Shown piece after piece: positions 21,305-33,271 of a stretch of DNA of 64,000 nucleotides. The DNA is from Diphasiastrum complanatum. Its lineage: Eukaryota > Streptophyta > Lycopodiopsida > Lycopodiales > Lycopodiaceae. The notes beneath the pieces are model-generated. The model worked only from the letters and a program-made list of their open reading frames with translations. It had not been told where the DNA came from and searched no databases. Position 1 is the first letter of the stretch, and each line of letters opens with the position of its first letter. The position numbers and the translations under genes were made by a program. The DNA is taken from positions 24,939,285 to 25,003,284 of the forward strand of contig CM055104.1 of NCBI GenBank assembly GCA_029204225.1. Reading direction: 5' to 3'.

Positions 21305-21913
21305 ATTTCTTGCTAAAATGATTCTTATTTCTAACTATTCTTGCTATTTCGTGCTTGTTTTAGTTAAAGATCCATCACTCATTGCTCAAATAAGTGTTTT
21401 TTTGTTTTTGGTTTCCTTTTTTTGTCTCCTTTTTGCAGCTGAAAGCTTCAAAAATACAAAATATGTCCCCACTCGCACAGGTGCACACGGGCCTTCTTGC
21501 AAAGCATGTCCATCGTTCTTGCAAAGCATATCCATCGCTGGAGTTTCACGCCCTTCTCCCCATGGGTTTCGTCCTGGAACTACGTTTTCAAGCTGCCATC
21601 AGCCGCTTTTTACTATTGTTCTACTTGTTTACTAACATTCTTTCTCAAAATCTTTTCATGTTCTTGTAAGAAGAGTTGCACCTGCAACTGTGATAGAATC
21701 TCGCTCTCCGTCTTGCACAGGCGAGGATAATTAAAGGAGACGCCCAGCCAATCGTACATTCTTCAACTCCTCAAGAGCAGTTGCCCTTGATGCATCGCTA
21801 GCTCCTGCTACCTTCTCTGCTGGCCATCATGGTGACACGCTAGCTGGCCATGATCTCCATAAACTATCGCACTCCTCTCCCCGACCTCAGAGTATCATCA
21901 CTTCTTCTTTCAG
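21305..21913. other. gypsy internal remnant, no gag recognised
   Basis: Downstream of the primer site. Short overlapping frames exist but none resembles gag. The element is presumably truncated before the LRR pseudogene. Confidence 0.3.
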
Positions 21914-22640
21914 TCACCACGCAGACAGCTCCAGAAGGATTGTAACATGTGACTCAGATCCGCTCCATGTCCTGACCTGACAACTGCAAAGAATGGATGA
22001 AATTGAACCTGTGGTCCTCCAAAAATACAAGAAAGACTGATCCTTATCCTTGATATTGATTTCAATTCCATGAGCATCCAATGTTCCGTTGTTGTATAAA
22101 ACCTTAAAGCCGTGAAGGTTAAGGAGATTGCTTAGGAGTTTCCCACTGAACCGATTTTGGGATAAATCAAGAAGCTGCAAACTTTTCAGATTTGCTATCC
22201 AAGCTACAATGGCTCCATCCAACCCAAAGTTGGAGGCAAAGCTTAGGACACGCAGGTTTGGCAGAAACTCTTGATCAACACTTGAATTCTCAGCTGGAAG
22301 TGCTCCTTCGGGCCTGTCGTGACTAAATTTGACAACTAGAAGAGCACTCAAATTTAGAAGAGATGCCAGAACTCTTCCCTGGAGACTGTTACCTTTCACT
22401 ACGAAAATCTACAATTGATCCAGTAGCCCTATCTCTTCAGGTAAACCACGGGTTAGGAAGTTGTGGTCGAGGTTTATCAGAGAACCTGGAATGCTGCTTG
22501 TAAGGCTATTATTGTAAAGGTACATCATATTCACAAGTGAATTCTAGGAAAATTATTGTACCTCCACGTGATTTAGGGAAAGAATAACTAATTGAGCTCT
22601 ATCACAGAAAAAAGGAGCAAGCAAGACTAAAGTACAACGA
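21914..22640 (-). pseudogene. leucine-rich-repeat receptor-like protein fragment
   Basis: The 161-codon frame (22399-21914) holds plant-type extracellular LRRs: LPNLRVLSFASNFGLDG and LKSLQLLDLSQNRFSGKL, matching LxxLxxLxLSxNxFSG. It then reads GIEINIKDKDQSFLYF, resembling the island-domain end of receptor-like proteins. Translation upstream to about 22640 gives more repeats with stops (MMYLYNNSLTSSIPGSL, LTRGLPEEIGLLDQL). No signal peptide, membrane segment or kinase is present. Receptor-like proteins are cell-surface immune or developmental receptors; this is a broken piece, either a host pseudogene or one captured by a transposon. Confidence 0.8.
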
Positions 22641-22906
22641 ACAACTATTGACTGGTTCATCTACAAGCTCTTCCATCAGTCGACGTAGACTGCCTATTGA
22701 TCCATATGTATGTTGATTTATGTCATATTTTTTTTATTTGTGATAGTGATGTACTTCGATTTGGTTGAGGATTGTGATATAATATATTGCTCTTAGGAAA
22801 GCCAAGACACCACTTTATCACAAATGAAGATTGCAAATGCACTAAATGTAAAAAGACTATTTTGTCAATTTTTGTCACATGTTAGAATTTGTCAATTTTC
22901 ACTTGA
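22641..22906. other. spacer, no gene
   Basis: AT-rich DNA between the LRR pseudogene and the CACTA transposase; nothing recognised. Confidence 0.3.
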
Positions 22907-23090
22907 ATGACACTGAAAGAATTTGTGGCATTTGCAATTGGATTATTGGACCAGTTTCAACCAGAATATGATGAAAGGATACCATGTACATGCACACAAA
23001 GAAAAGGCCTTAGGATTCGGACAAGGAGGATTGTCAACGATCATATTTGGGCCAATGGAGTGCACACAGAGAATCCAAGAGTACGAGAGG

Positions 23091-23126
23091 TAAAGTCTTT
23101 AAAGTCTTTAAAGTCTTTAAAGTCCT
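23091..23126. repeat. 9-bp tandem repeat, four copies
   Basis: TAAAGTCTT repeated four times, the last with one change, at the 3' end of the first CACTA segment. Confidence 0.9.
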
Positions 23127-23191
23127 TATGACACTTCAAGTATAGTTTGGCCAATACATATTGAGTGATAGGATGAGTGCCACAATACTTT

Positions 23192-23356
23192 GAAGTTAAT
23201 CTCTCACTTGCTACTAAAAGGAAAAATTCAAGTAGAATAATTAGATGAAGTTAATCTCTCATTTTCTTCTAAAAGAAAAAATCCAAATAGAATGATTAGA
23301 TGAAGTTAACCTCTCACTTGCTTCTAAAAGAAAAAATTCAAATAGAATGATTAGAT
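23192..23356. repeat. 55-bp tandem repeat, three copies
   Basis: GAAGTTAA recurs at 23192, 23247 and 23302, and GTAGTTAA begins a fourth partial copy at 23357. Units share CTCTCA and AATAGAATGATTAGAT. Confidence 0.9.
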
Positions 23357-23410
23357 GTAGTTAATTTTGATGTCCATATCCAATCACCCATAATAGACTC
23401 ATTCACGTCT

Positions 23411-23414
<4 letters not shown>

Positions 23415-23474
<60 letters not shown>
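23415..23474. repeat. (GA)n microsatellite
   Basis: About 30 uninterrupted GA units between segments of the CACTA transposase. Confidence 0.95.
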
Positions 23475-23476
<2 letters not shown>

Positions 23477-24781
23477 ATCAAAGAGTTTCTATAAAATCTT
23501 CAAGCCAAATATAGATGGAGTGACCAGAGTCTCACATCATTATTTGAGTACATTTTTTTTCATCTACTTGTCATTTTTGCTTTGAAACAAAATTTACAAT
23601 TTGGACATCTAGTGATATTTTTTTTACAATGACTTCTTTTGTCATGTACAGACTATTGAAAAACAAAAATCTCCTTGAAGGGTTTAGGGTTTGCCTGAGA
23701 CAAGAGATGAGGCAAGAAAGATGTTGTCTCACATTGAGATGGACTACAAGCAATATCATCCATGTCGAAAAGATTGTATTTTATATCGAGGAAGGTACGA
23801 ATCACTCAAGAAATGTCCCATTTGTGATACTCCTCGATATAGAGATGATTTGCAAGGGGCAACCATTCCGTGCAAAGTTTTACAACATTTTCCAGTAATT
23901 CTACAATTGCAACGTCTATTTCATTGTAGATCTCTTGCACAACTTATGGACTGGCATGCACACCATATCTCTACGGATGGGATGATGAGGGTTCCTTCAG
24001 ATTCACCTGCATGGAAACACATCAACAAAGAGTATCCAAGCTTTGCCAAAGAGTCAAGAAATGTGAGATTTGGTCTTGCTACAGATGGTGTGAACCCCTT
24101 TGGTGTACGAACAACTACGTGGTCCATTTGGCATGTTTTCTTGGTAAATTATAATATTAAAAAAAGGGACATATTATGTTGGCACTTCTAATTCCTGGCC
24201 AATACAAGGTTAAGAACATGGATGTGTATCTTGAGCCGCTTATTGACAAGTTGGAAGATTTGTGGAAGGGGATAAAAGCATATGACATTTCGCGCCCCTT
24301 ATATGAGAGGGAGTTTACACTACATGCCAATGTAATGTGGACAATGCATGACTAACCAGGATTAGGTGAATGCTCAAGTAATCATTCAAACAATGTCTAT
24401 CTTGTGTACAGGGGTTTATTTACAGTTACATACAACTAGTAATTCTTGACAATTACATGATATACTACAATGGCTAGAATTATTCTTTGACATATACTTT
24501 TTTTAATAGTGATTGATAGTATCCATTTGTTGGGCAGGCTTTCAAACTGCTGGAAAAAATGTTTGTTTTTTGTGTGGGCCAAATCTTGTAGGAAGATACT
24601 CTTATAGTCCCAAAAAAGTTGTTTATGAAAATCATCGTAAATACTTGCATGAAGGCCATCCATTCAGAGACACTCGTACAAGAGGTTTTGGAGAAAGAGT
24701 TGAGATAGAGATGCTTCCATGTAGGATGTCTATGAAAGATTGGCGAAAACTATGGGAGGAATCTCAAGCAAACCCAATCGC

Positions 24782-25412
24782 TTAGTTTAGTTACATCAAA
24801 CCTCACTGGTGTTTAACCATAGTTAAAATATAATATTTAAAAATGCTAAAATATTCCCTCCCAATAGTTGGGAGCACTCAAAAATTTGAATTAGGAGTGA
24901 CATTTCTGAAAAAAGCCTACACCATCTCTATCTCCAAGCTCAAAAACAAGTGTTTAGCACCATCTCTATCTCCAGCAAAGTCATTAGCGCCATCTCCAGC
25001 TTTGTTATTGTCATTGTGTTGTTTGTTACTATACTACTATATTGATGACAAAGCTTTATCATCTTCATGTGGATCTGTCACCAGAATATGCTCCGTTCAC
25101 GACGAGAAATTCAAAGCAACCCAAATTGTCAACTTCTGATATGGTTCGATACAGGGAGGAAAAGCTAAAACATGTAGATTTATGGTCATCAAGAACATTG
25201 TATCCTATTGATCCATGTTCATTGCAACATCCAGATTTTTATTCAGTGAGGTTGTTTATAATCTATATGTGTCATGGTAAAAATGGCCTTTTTGGGTTAC
25301 TGTGAGAATTTGATGCTCTATGAGAATTCAATGCAAAGAATACATTATCTGGAAGAGGAATCAAGGAAAATATCACATGAGTGCGAAGAAAAATCTACAA
25401 AGATGAAAACTT
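24782..25412 (+). pseudogene. second copy of the transposase-like gene, 5' end only
   Basis: Reverse-complement homologue of 11580-10990. It starts at CTTAGTTTAGTTAC, the right end of the minus-strand copy, and ends where homology stops after AAGATGAAAACTTG. It encodes MTKLYHLHVDLSPEYAP, LSTSDMVRYREEKLKHVDLW, IDPCSLQHPDF and the coiled coil (LEEESRKISHECEEK). It keeps the segment deleted from the other copy after MVRY, but a 25-bp insertion after YMCH breaks its frame. Its start coincides with the point where the CACTA transposase frame stops, so it probably inserted there. Only the 5' end remains. Confidence 0.6.
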
Positions 25413-26029
25413 GTAGATTTACAACGGCCGACGGCTCCATCGAGGTTAACGGCAGTGAAGAAAAATCAAAAAAATATAAAAAAGATCTCGGTTTAGTTGG
25501 TGAGGTGGTCCATCATAGGGTTCCCTTTGTACAGTTGTTCTCATGGCTTCGGACATCTCCCTGCTTCGTCCTCTCAGTCTCAAATGACCTGCTTCAACTG
25601 TATCTCCCCCTCCTGACTCTTCTCCTCGTTCACGTCAGGCTATGCTGGGTTCCTCGCTTGCCACAACACTCTCTGTTCCTCCTTCGCCCACCTCTTCACA
25701 TGGCATTGTTGCCCCCTCGCTTGGTTGTGAACCTCCTTCGACCCTTGTTGCATTGCCTTCTCAACTCCCTGAATGGGTTCCTTGCCATGCTTGTGGTCAT
25801 TTCTTCTCTCCTAGATCTTGCCTGTCACCAGCGTTCTTGTCCTACTCTACTTCTGTCGTTTCAAGATCACCCTCCTCTTTCTGCACCCCATTCGCCCTCT
25901 GCTTCAGCTTGGTCTTGGATTTCTTCCCTTGACATCCTCTGAGCTTTTCACTTGGGCTTCCCTCGTCCAAGGCTCTACTTTCATATTCCCCTCGCTCTCC
26001 GTCGTGAAACTCAAGCTGCTTTACAAGCT
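25413..26029 (+). other. unrecognised sequence, open in two frames
   Basis: Overlapping frames to 25942 and 26075 are rich in Ser, Pro and Leu with no known motif. A short Cys pair (CHACGHFF) occurs in one. Probably an unclassified mobile-element remnant. Confidence 0.25.
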
Positions 26030-26360
26030 TAAAATATTAAAAAATAAAATAAAATTAGAAAATTTAAAATTTTAAAAATTAACCAAAAAAAATAAAAACT
26101 AAAATGTAAAAGAATCAAAAAAAAAAAATTTAAATTTTAAAAAATCAAAATATTAAAAAATCATAAAACTTATAAGATTTAAACATCAAATTTGAAAATT
26201 TTGAAAGAAAACAAAGAATCTTGAATTTTGAAAATCAAAAAATTAAAATTTTAAATTTTAAATTCAAAAAACTAAAAACTTAAAAATAGATTAAAAATAT
26301 ACTACAAAAATTAAAAACTTAAATTTAAATATTTACAATAAAAAATTTAAAAATATAAGG
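26030..26360. repeat. very A/T-rich low-complexity tract
   Basis: About 330 bp almost purely of A and T with AAAATTTAAA-like words, ending at GGCCGGCC near 26360. Confidence 0.85.
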
Positions 26361-29300
26361 CCGGCCTACCATATGAGGACTATTCTATGTCCTTAGTTGA
26401 ATATGGCCATAACATTCTTCCCTCTTTAAACTGCTTCTATTTTTTGAAGCTCTTCAAAATAGGAAAGAATTACAAGAACAGTTACTTTAACTTTCAATAT
26501 TAACCGAGAAAATTATTATCCTTAGTCTGACTTTCATATCAAACAAATACTCAGAGATAAATTTATTTTCAATTGTTAATCTCTAATCTGGAGTACAACT
26601 CAAGTTTGAAAAGTATACTAAGCGATAAATTTCTCAATAGGGTTACACTCACCACAAGTTAGTAATATCACCTTGATGTAAAACACTTACATGAACCACT
26701 GAGTGAAATATTTTCTAACTTAGGAGATTCAAGTTAAAGAAACAATAATAATTACAATCTGAATTATCCACAAATTCGACAGACAATTCATAAAAAACTT
26801 CCAAGTACAACTATCCTCAGAATTCATTCTAAGATATGATAATTCAACTAGAATCTCTAGGAGAATCATTAAGATATAAAATGACTAAAACCTAACTCTG
26901 AGTATGCTGAATACTATTTTGAGTTAAATGCTCTCGTTTCTAGCATCAAATACATGAAAATAACACTCATTCATCTTAATAGATTTGTTTGTCTCCTATT
27001 ATATTTGGAGATCCAATCAAAAGAAAAATTGTACTCAACATCTACAGACCATAAACTGTAGCAGAATAGCATGAATTAAATTCTCCACAAATAAAATACT
27101 TATCATGTGAGAATGTCTGTGAGATCCATAGGTTTTCAGCTAAAATATTGGAGTAAAGAGACACTGATTTGAATTCTTACTAATTAATCATGATCAACAC
27201 TTAATCGTCACACTTAAGAATCATCATAATTCCTTATAATCTACTAACAACAATTGAATAACTATTTATGATCCGTCAACCATAAATATTCAGATTCGTA
27301 TGATTCGTCAATCATATTTTTTTGGAATCCAAAATCATACTTAATCATTTACAAGATCCTAAAATATATGTTCAACATAACTCAGGAAAAAATAAGAATC
27401 ATTCAAAAATCTTTCCCAACTGGAAAATACTAGATTTTAGGAATACTCTCCAATAGGATTCTTAACTGAAGTGTGAGAAGTGTGAGATACTCAAGTTTTA
27501 TAAACCACTGATAATTAAAGACAGAAATTATACCAAAACGATAATGACAATCATCTTCAACTACAAAAAAAAAAACCTTAGATTACCTTCTAGAACCAAA
27601 GTCTAGATACCCAAAGTCCTGTTGAATATCAATTCAGTTATTATTCTCGGATTCATTATGATTTGTTATCGAATTGAGCTCTTTGGAATATAATCACTAA
27701 TGAGCTGAGTCTATTCCTTAACAAAGGAATACTCTATCCCAAAAATACTATATATCCAATGCACATAATTTTAACTGATAAACTCAAATGATTCACTAAT
27801 AATGTGTCTTACAAGCAGTATAATTCAAAAACCATCAAGTCTTAGTGAATCCACAACACACTGATCGTTTTACCAACTAACTTCGTCCTGGAGTAATCAA
27901 TTACTCAAGTTGATTGCCAATGATTCAGAAATCTCAAATGTCTAGGTGAAGAATTCAATAATACTAGTATGACATACCACATTTAGATCTTTACCCAAAT
28001 CGTTTATAAGTTAATCCATAAATCTTCCTTACAAAGATTTGTTAACTCTGCAAGTAACTGTCAAAACAATACTTGATCATATGCTTATATTCACCGAGTA
28101 GGTTAAGTGGGAATTCATATGATGTAACAGTCTTTTAGACGAATAACTTCATGTTGGAAAGAATCATATAAACCAGTCTGATGTCTTATATTTGAGAAAT
28201 TACTAAAAAGTAAAGGATTAATTAGGAAAGCGAGAAATAGTTTTGAGGGCTTCTGATTTTGTAAATATTGAGATCTAGATTAAACCTCAAAATTTTCAAA
28301 ATATTTTACAATTTATCAAAGGTTTTTTTTTTTTTCCCCATATTATGACTAGGTACTCAAATACTCCATTGAAATCCACTGATCATCTAGCTATCATGTA
28401 GTCCATATAGGATATTATCTCTTGTTCTAAAAAACTGGAGAATCCATTTATTTGGATGACTGGCATGCCTATCAGATGGATACCATAGATCCACACCTGA
28501 TCCTATGATATAAGCAGAAGAATTAACATGGTTCAACACTACTTTCTGATCATTCCCAGTTAATGATAAGTTTTGTATCCCCATGGATCCAAAAGCATTA
28601 ACTCTAGGGGCAAGCTTTTATCAATTAATGAATCCAATGTAATCCATGTATCAGATTCCACTTCTAACATCACAATTGTCATCCCAAAACTACGGATAAC
28701 CCAATGGTCACAAAGATACTAGTTATGAATTCAACTAAATGAATTCTGTTCAAGAAATTGATATTCGGTATTAATTATTTACAAGGATTAACAAAATCCA
28801 ACTGCGAAATACATTTCCCAATCACACTTACTACCTATGATGTCCACTATTCTTCCTTCCTTAGAATTTTCAGTCCCCTCAAAAATTTTCCTAGCTAAGG
28901 TACAACGAAGATATAAAAACATTAGTAAATGTTAAAAAATGAATTGCTATAGAAAAAAAAGTTTGAAACAATTTCATTTCTATTCTATACCTGAGTAGAA
29001 TCATTGATATACAAAATGAAGTCAGTTTTTTTTTTCTACTTTTGATCAATTCCTATCAATTACAATTTTTCCAATAAAATTGAACTGTTTTTTTTTTTCA
29101 TTACTTGCTAAGCATTACATCATTTAAGTTGTCTTTGATTAATGGAAAATCCTTAAAATTTGGATTCGAGTATTTCTTTTCCTGTATTCAACACTTAACT
29201 TTTTGTCGAATAAAGAGCTACCTCCAAATATTATCAACTTTTTTTCAATCAATCACTTTAGCAAGTATCTCAAAAGCTTTTGTTTTTCTGATCCCCAATA

Positions 29301-29708
29301 ATCGGAATCATTGAGAACACAAACATACTCATCGGTGTTCTACCGAGTTGAAAAAAAAAATACAAACACTATTTAACCAAACTTACTGGGAGTACTCATA
29401 CAAATTGTCACAAGCAAGTCTCTCCAAGCTCGTGAATCCTAGAAGGCCGGTGTGTAGAATCAACCTCCCAACCATAGGCACCCCCTCTTTGAGTCCTTCT
29501 ACTTGCTATATGTCGACGGGAGAATCCCTACATATCTTGACAATTTGCACACATTCACATGAAATAGCTCAAACATGAGATAGAACAAGTAAAGTAAACT
29601 TGAACAACACTTCCTTGCTGTTCCTTTGACCTTACTTGAGTCTTCAATAAGCTGCAAAAATAGATCCATAACATCTTTGCCAAAAAAACCTTCCTTTGAT
29701 GCTCTTGA
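26361..29708. other. AT-rich DNA without recognised gene
   Basis: No frame with a recognisable product. It carries copy 2 of the 150-bp dispersed repeat at 28112-28263. Short frames at 28387-28584 (-) and 29105-29314 (+) have no motif. The older copia element should have a second LTR here, but I found no match to 39433-40086, so the left side of that element is probably truncated. Confidence 0.4.
28112..28263. repeat. dispersed repeat, copy 2
   Basis: Same orientation and extent as 15035-15186. Confidence 0.7.
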
Positions 29709-31438
29709 CTAGCTCCAAATTGCCACCTTTCCTTTTGTGTTGTTGAAGCCCTTTGAGACCAACCTCTTGATCTTCCTCTTGACCATCAAAGTCATTGAAA
29801 AAACTTTGTTTTTCAGATCCATTACTTCAATTTCATCATGAAAACCATGAGAACCAATATTCAATTGCATAGTATCATCTACACAAGAAGATTCTCCAAA
29901 ACATGTGAGTAAAACAAAGTGAGTCACTTCCACTTGCTTACCTTTCTCTTGAACATCAAAGATATCAAAGATATAAATATCTTCAGACCTGAACCTCTGG
30001 AAATACTCCCTCTGAAACATATGATCTATATCCAACAAGAACTCATCAATGCTTGATCTCGAATTTCCACAAAGATTAGTGAAAACAATGTCACCAATGT
30101 CACCATCATAAATCAAAAGATAGATTCCAAACTTTCCATCCAACATGAAGTAGAGTAGGTGAATATGAGTATCAAACCTAATAGATCTAGCCCTCTTGAG
30201 ACCATAACAAACCTCAATAAGCTCACAAATGAGATCTCCCTTGACTTGAAGAAATTGCCCCTCGATTTGCTCCATGTAGTCTTCTCCAACCAACCTTTTG
30301 CCATCTTGATCATGAGTGATCATTTCACAATCATAGAATCCTCTGAGTTGATGAAGAGATGTGAGATCCATGCCTTGGATCTTCCCAGGAACCAATATTC
30401 CATTGCTCTTTTCTTCATAAGACTCCCTCTTAATGATTGCATCATAAGAAGTAGAAATCTCAAAAACATTAGAAGCCATGAAAAAAATGATTAGTACCTT
30501 CAACATAAGGATGATTGAAGTACTCTCTTTCTTCAAACAAGAACTTCTATTCAATGTTTTAGGTAATGAATCATATGATAATGATTCTTCCTCACTATCA
30601 TTCACAATGACATCATTCAAAGTACATCCTACTTTGAACTCTTCACATACTTCTCTTCTTCTTGACTTGTGACTATCTCCCTCACTAAGTCTCTTGATAG
30701 AACCATTTGATCTACTCTCTTTATGAAGACATGTGACTCCACTTGCTGGAAAAATGACTTTCTTGGAATCATAACAAAATAATGTAGAAGAACCACCTCC
30801 TTCATGCATGCACCTAGCAACATCCTTTTCCATATGATCGAAGAAATCATTAACAACAATCTTTTCCAAGGAAGAACCTTCACCTCCATTGATGAAGTTA
30901 GCTCTTTCCTTACCTTTTGTATGCTTGCACTTGCCATGAAGAACCATTGAAGCACCATCATTATCCTCAAGACTAGCCAAGTTAGCACAAAGATGAACAT
31001 CTCCAAGAAGCATATTAGATCTTGACCTAGATCTAGCATAAGGAAGCTTGTTAGACTTTGCATAAGATCCACCAATCTTATTGATGCTAAAAGGTAACTT
31101 TGGAAAGTTGAGACCAATCTCCTTTTCCATTCCATCCTTTTTGTTAGCCATAACAAAAGCATCAAGCTTGAAAAGTCTACCTTGTCTATTGCCCCTAGCA
31201 ACCAAGATTTTTTCCCTTGTAATGAAACAAACATCACCACCAAACTTTACCATGTATCCTTTCTCTATCATTTGACCAACACTTAGCAAATTCTTTGAAA
31301 TTGAAGGAATGTAAAGAACACCATCAAGTCTTGCTTTCCTATTAGTAGAGAGACAATAGGAATTGAACCAATACCTTCGATCACACACTCACCACCATTG
31401 GCCATGTGAATTGCTTTCTTGGCTCCATCATAAGTGAC
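29709..31438 (-). pseudogene. pol: older copia element: open but permuted and degenerate pol
   Basis: Continues the protease frame split by the younger element. After 31438 it reads GGECVIEGIGSIPI; a 1-nt deletion near 31330 shifts the frame, then 550 codons stay open (LDGVLYIPSISKNLLSVGQM, KLDAFVMANKKDGMEKEIGL). It parts from ordinary copia after YARSRSRSN: the integrase DNGGEY and GVAERKNR motifs are missing. Later come EDYMEQIEGQFLQ, VCYGLKRAR and YLLIYDGDIGDIV, clearly RT-like, with YDGD (30099-30110) in place of YVDD. EKGKQVEVTHFVLLTCF and KRKIKRLVSKGF follow, yet their homologues (EKGKQV, KYKARLVAKGY) precede the RT core in the intact element. So RT segments appear permuted while the frame stays open. 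RT and integrase activity are not expected. Confidence 0.65.
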
Positions 31439-31443
31439 CAAAG

Positions 31444-32099
31444 TGTGAAAATTGTCAACATTTCCTAGCTAGTTTGAGGCCTAAATTGGCTAAAATTGTA
31501 AATAGTTTTGGTTCTGGAGTTTTGCACGTGTGAACCAGGCCACAATGTTTTTATTTACTGTATTTTTTCAGTATGATGAAGTGTCAAACTTCATACCCTT
31601 CAAAATGAGACCATTTTGATGTATTTTGGTCATATAAGCCATTTTTTAGCTATTTTTCCTATATAGGGAATATCTAGGGTCAAGTACCTTCTAGAGAGAG
31701 GAGAGAGAGTCATCTTCCTCATCCATAAATAGTAGGGAAGTCGTGGAGAACAGGTTGGAGAAACCTTTTGTATGCTTCATTGAGATCAATAGATCATTGT
31801 CATTGTTTCTTCCTCCATTGAGAGCATTGTTGTGTGTATTGTCTTCAAGCTATTGTGTATGATCTTAGGTGCTTTCCAAAAGTGGTAGGCTGATGTATTA
31901 TGGACTGTATAATGCTATTTTGGGCCGCACTTGATGTTTATGGAAGTTTCCATTTGTGATAAATGCTTTTTGATCAAGTTCTTTGCATTCTAGGTAGCAT
32001 AGAATGTGTTGCCAATTCCTAGCTTATGTAGTTTGGAGTGCAAGCATTCAAGCCAATGATCTTGGAGTTTAGATCCACTTAGGATCTGTATTTTTCACA
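31444..32099 (+). repeat. 5' LTR of the young copia
   Basis: 656 bp, TGTGAAAATTG...TTTTTCACA with matching 8-bp inverted ends. ATAAATA near 31725 after a GA-rich run is a likely TATA box. TTTGCACGTGTGAACC at 31521 holds a G-box. It has 11 bp (ATAGGGAATAT region, near 31672) that the 3' LTR lacks. Confidence 0.97.
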
Positions 32100-32111
32100 T
32101 GGTATCAGAGC
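32100..32111 (+). other. primer binding site, initiator tRNA-Met type
   Basis: TGGTATCAGAGC directly abuts the 5' LTR; 12 bases match the initiator tRNA-Met complement. Confidence 0.95.
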
Positions 32112-33271
32112 TGGTTGGCTTCTATTTACAGTAAGTATTCCATTTTTGGTGATATTTGGATGTTTGATCAAGTTCTAGCATGATTTTGCATTGCTTTGTT
32201 GATCAAATCTTACTAACCTTTGTTTTGTGAGTTGAACTTGTGGATCAAAAGCATATTTCAGGTCTATTGAAGATCAGAGGCTGAAAAGAAACTATTTTGG
32301 ATCAGATCATAACACCTAATCATTTGTGATTGTGAGGCTTGTGCATATTCAATACTAACAATGTTCTTTTCAATCCTATTGTTGACAATCTCCATTCTTG
32401 GATGAACACTCTCCTTAAGTGGATGAAACTTCTCCTTAAGTGGATGACAAATGCTCTTTTGAGTGAGTTGTAATTCTCCTAAAGGCTGAGCAAAGCTCCC
32501 ATTTGGATGAAAGATCCCCTTTTTTGGGTGAACATATTGTAAGCTCCATTGTGAAGAGCATATTGTAAAGATTGTCATCAATTTTGGCATAAATTTTGGT
32601 GTACTTTGTTGAGCATGTAAGTAACTCTCCTTATGTAATTTGATTGGAGCATTTGCTGGAAGGTGTTAACCATTATGCAAGTGTGTTTTCAGGTTCTTAA
32701 CAGGTTGAGGAACATTCTCATGTGAAGTGATCTTAGATCTACATCTAAACACCAAGATTTGACAAGATAGTGAAGCTAGTCTTGTGATTCACTAAGTGTG
32801 CTCATTCATTCACCTCTAAATCTTGTATTTATCACTTGCTGGAGTTTATAAACTTTTAGAAGTGTGGTTTACATGTGGTTTTACAGGTTGAATCAATATC
32901 TTAGTGTGTTGATCATATGTTGATCAAGTTTGTTCATTACTAGGTAATCTTGGCATCCTAGTTTTGGGTATTTTCTAAGAATGCAAGTAACTCTTCACAC
33001 CATAACTTGATTTGGTCACTTGCTGGAAAGTTTGAGAGCTTAAGCAAGAGTGTATTCAGGTTGGTTTGATTTTGTAATCCATTCTTAGTGTGTGCAAAGT
33101 GTTGCATGTGTTTCAATCTTCCTTTCTATGCTTGGAAACCATCTAGGTTCAAGATAGAAGTGTTTTAGGGTCCTAAATCTTCATAGATCTCTTTATCTAT
33201 CATTTGTTGAGAGAAAAGTGAGTGCTAAGTGCTTTAGGACAGAACCTAAAAGTTGAAGAAACATTAGAATC
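32112..33271 (+). other. long untranslated leader with about 184-bp modules
   Basis: 1.16 kb between primer site and gag ATG, with no conserved frame. TTGCTGG (or TTGTTGA) recurs at 32653, 32836, 33020 and 33204, spaced 183-184 bp. Modules share a GTAAGTAACTCT-like start and an ending such as GTGTATTCAGGTTG, resembling repeated splice-site-like words. Confidence 0.6.

Larger units (their letters stand above)
22907..24781 (+). pseudogene. CACTA (En/Spm) transposase, TNP2 type, broken
   Basis: Pieces in order: an amino-terminal zinc-like motif (IPCTCTQRKGLRIRTRRIV, HIWANGV; 22907-23090); after microsatellites, LPETRDEARKML, the Cys cluster CRKDCILYR...CPIC, and the TNP2 hallmark FGLATDGVNPFGVRTT then WSIWHVFL (23691-24145); LLIPGQYKVKNMDVYLEPLI and LEDLWKGIKAYD, with a TAA replacing the Tyr of HDYPG (24183-24390); then NVCFLCG, ENHRKYLHEGHPFRDT (24540-24680). 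This matches TNP2 of CACTA elements, which cut and paste DNA through a DDE/D nuclease. An intron-like gap interrupts it near 24146. The frame stops at 24781, where the 11-kb transposase family begins. CACTA termini were not found. Confidence 0.85.

Noticed and set aside
30113-31275. Open frames on both strands inside the older copia pol
   Set aside because: They are shadows of the 559-codon minus-strand frame, which carries the copia motifs.
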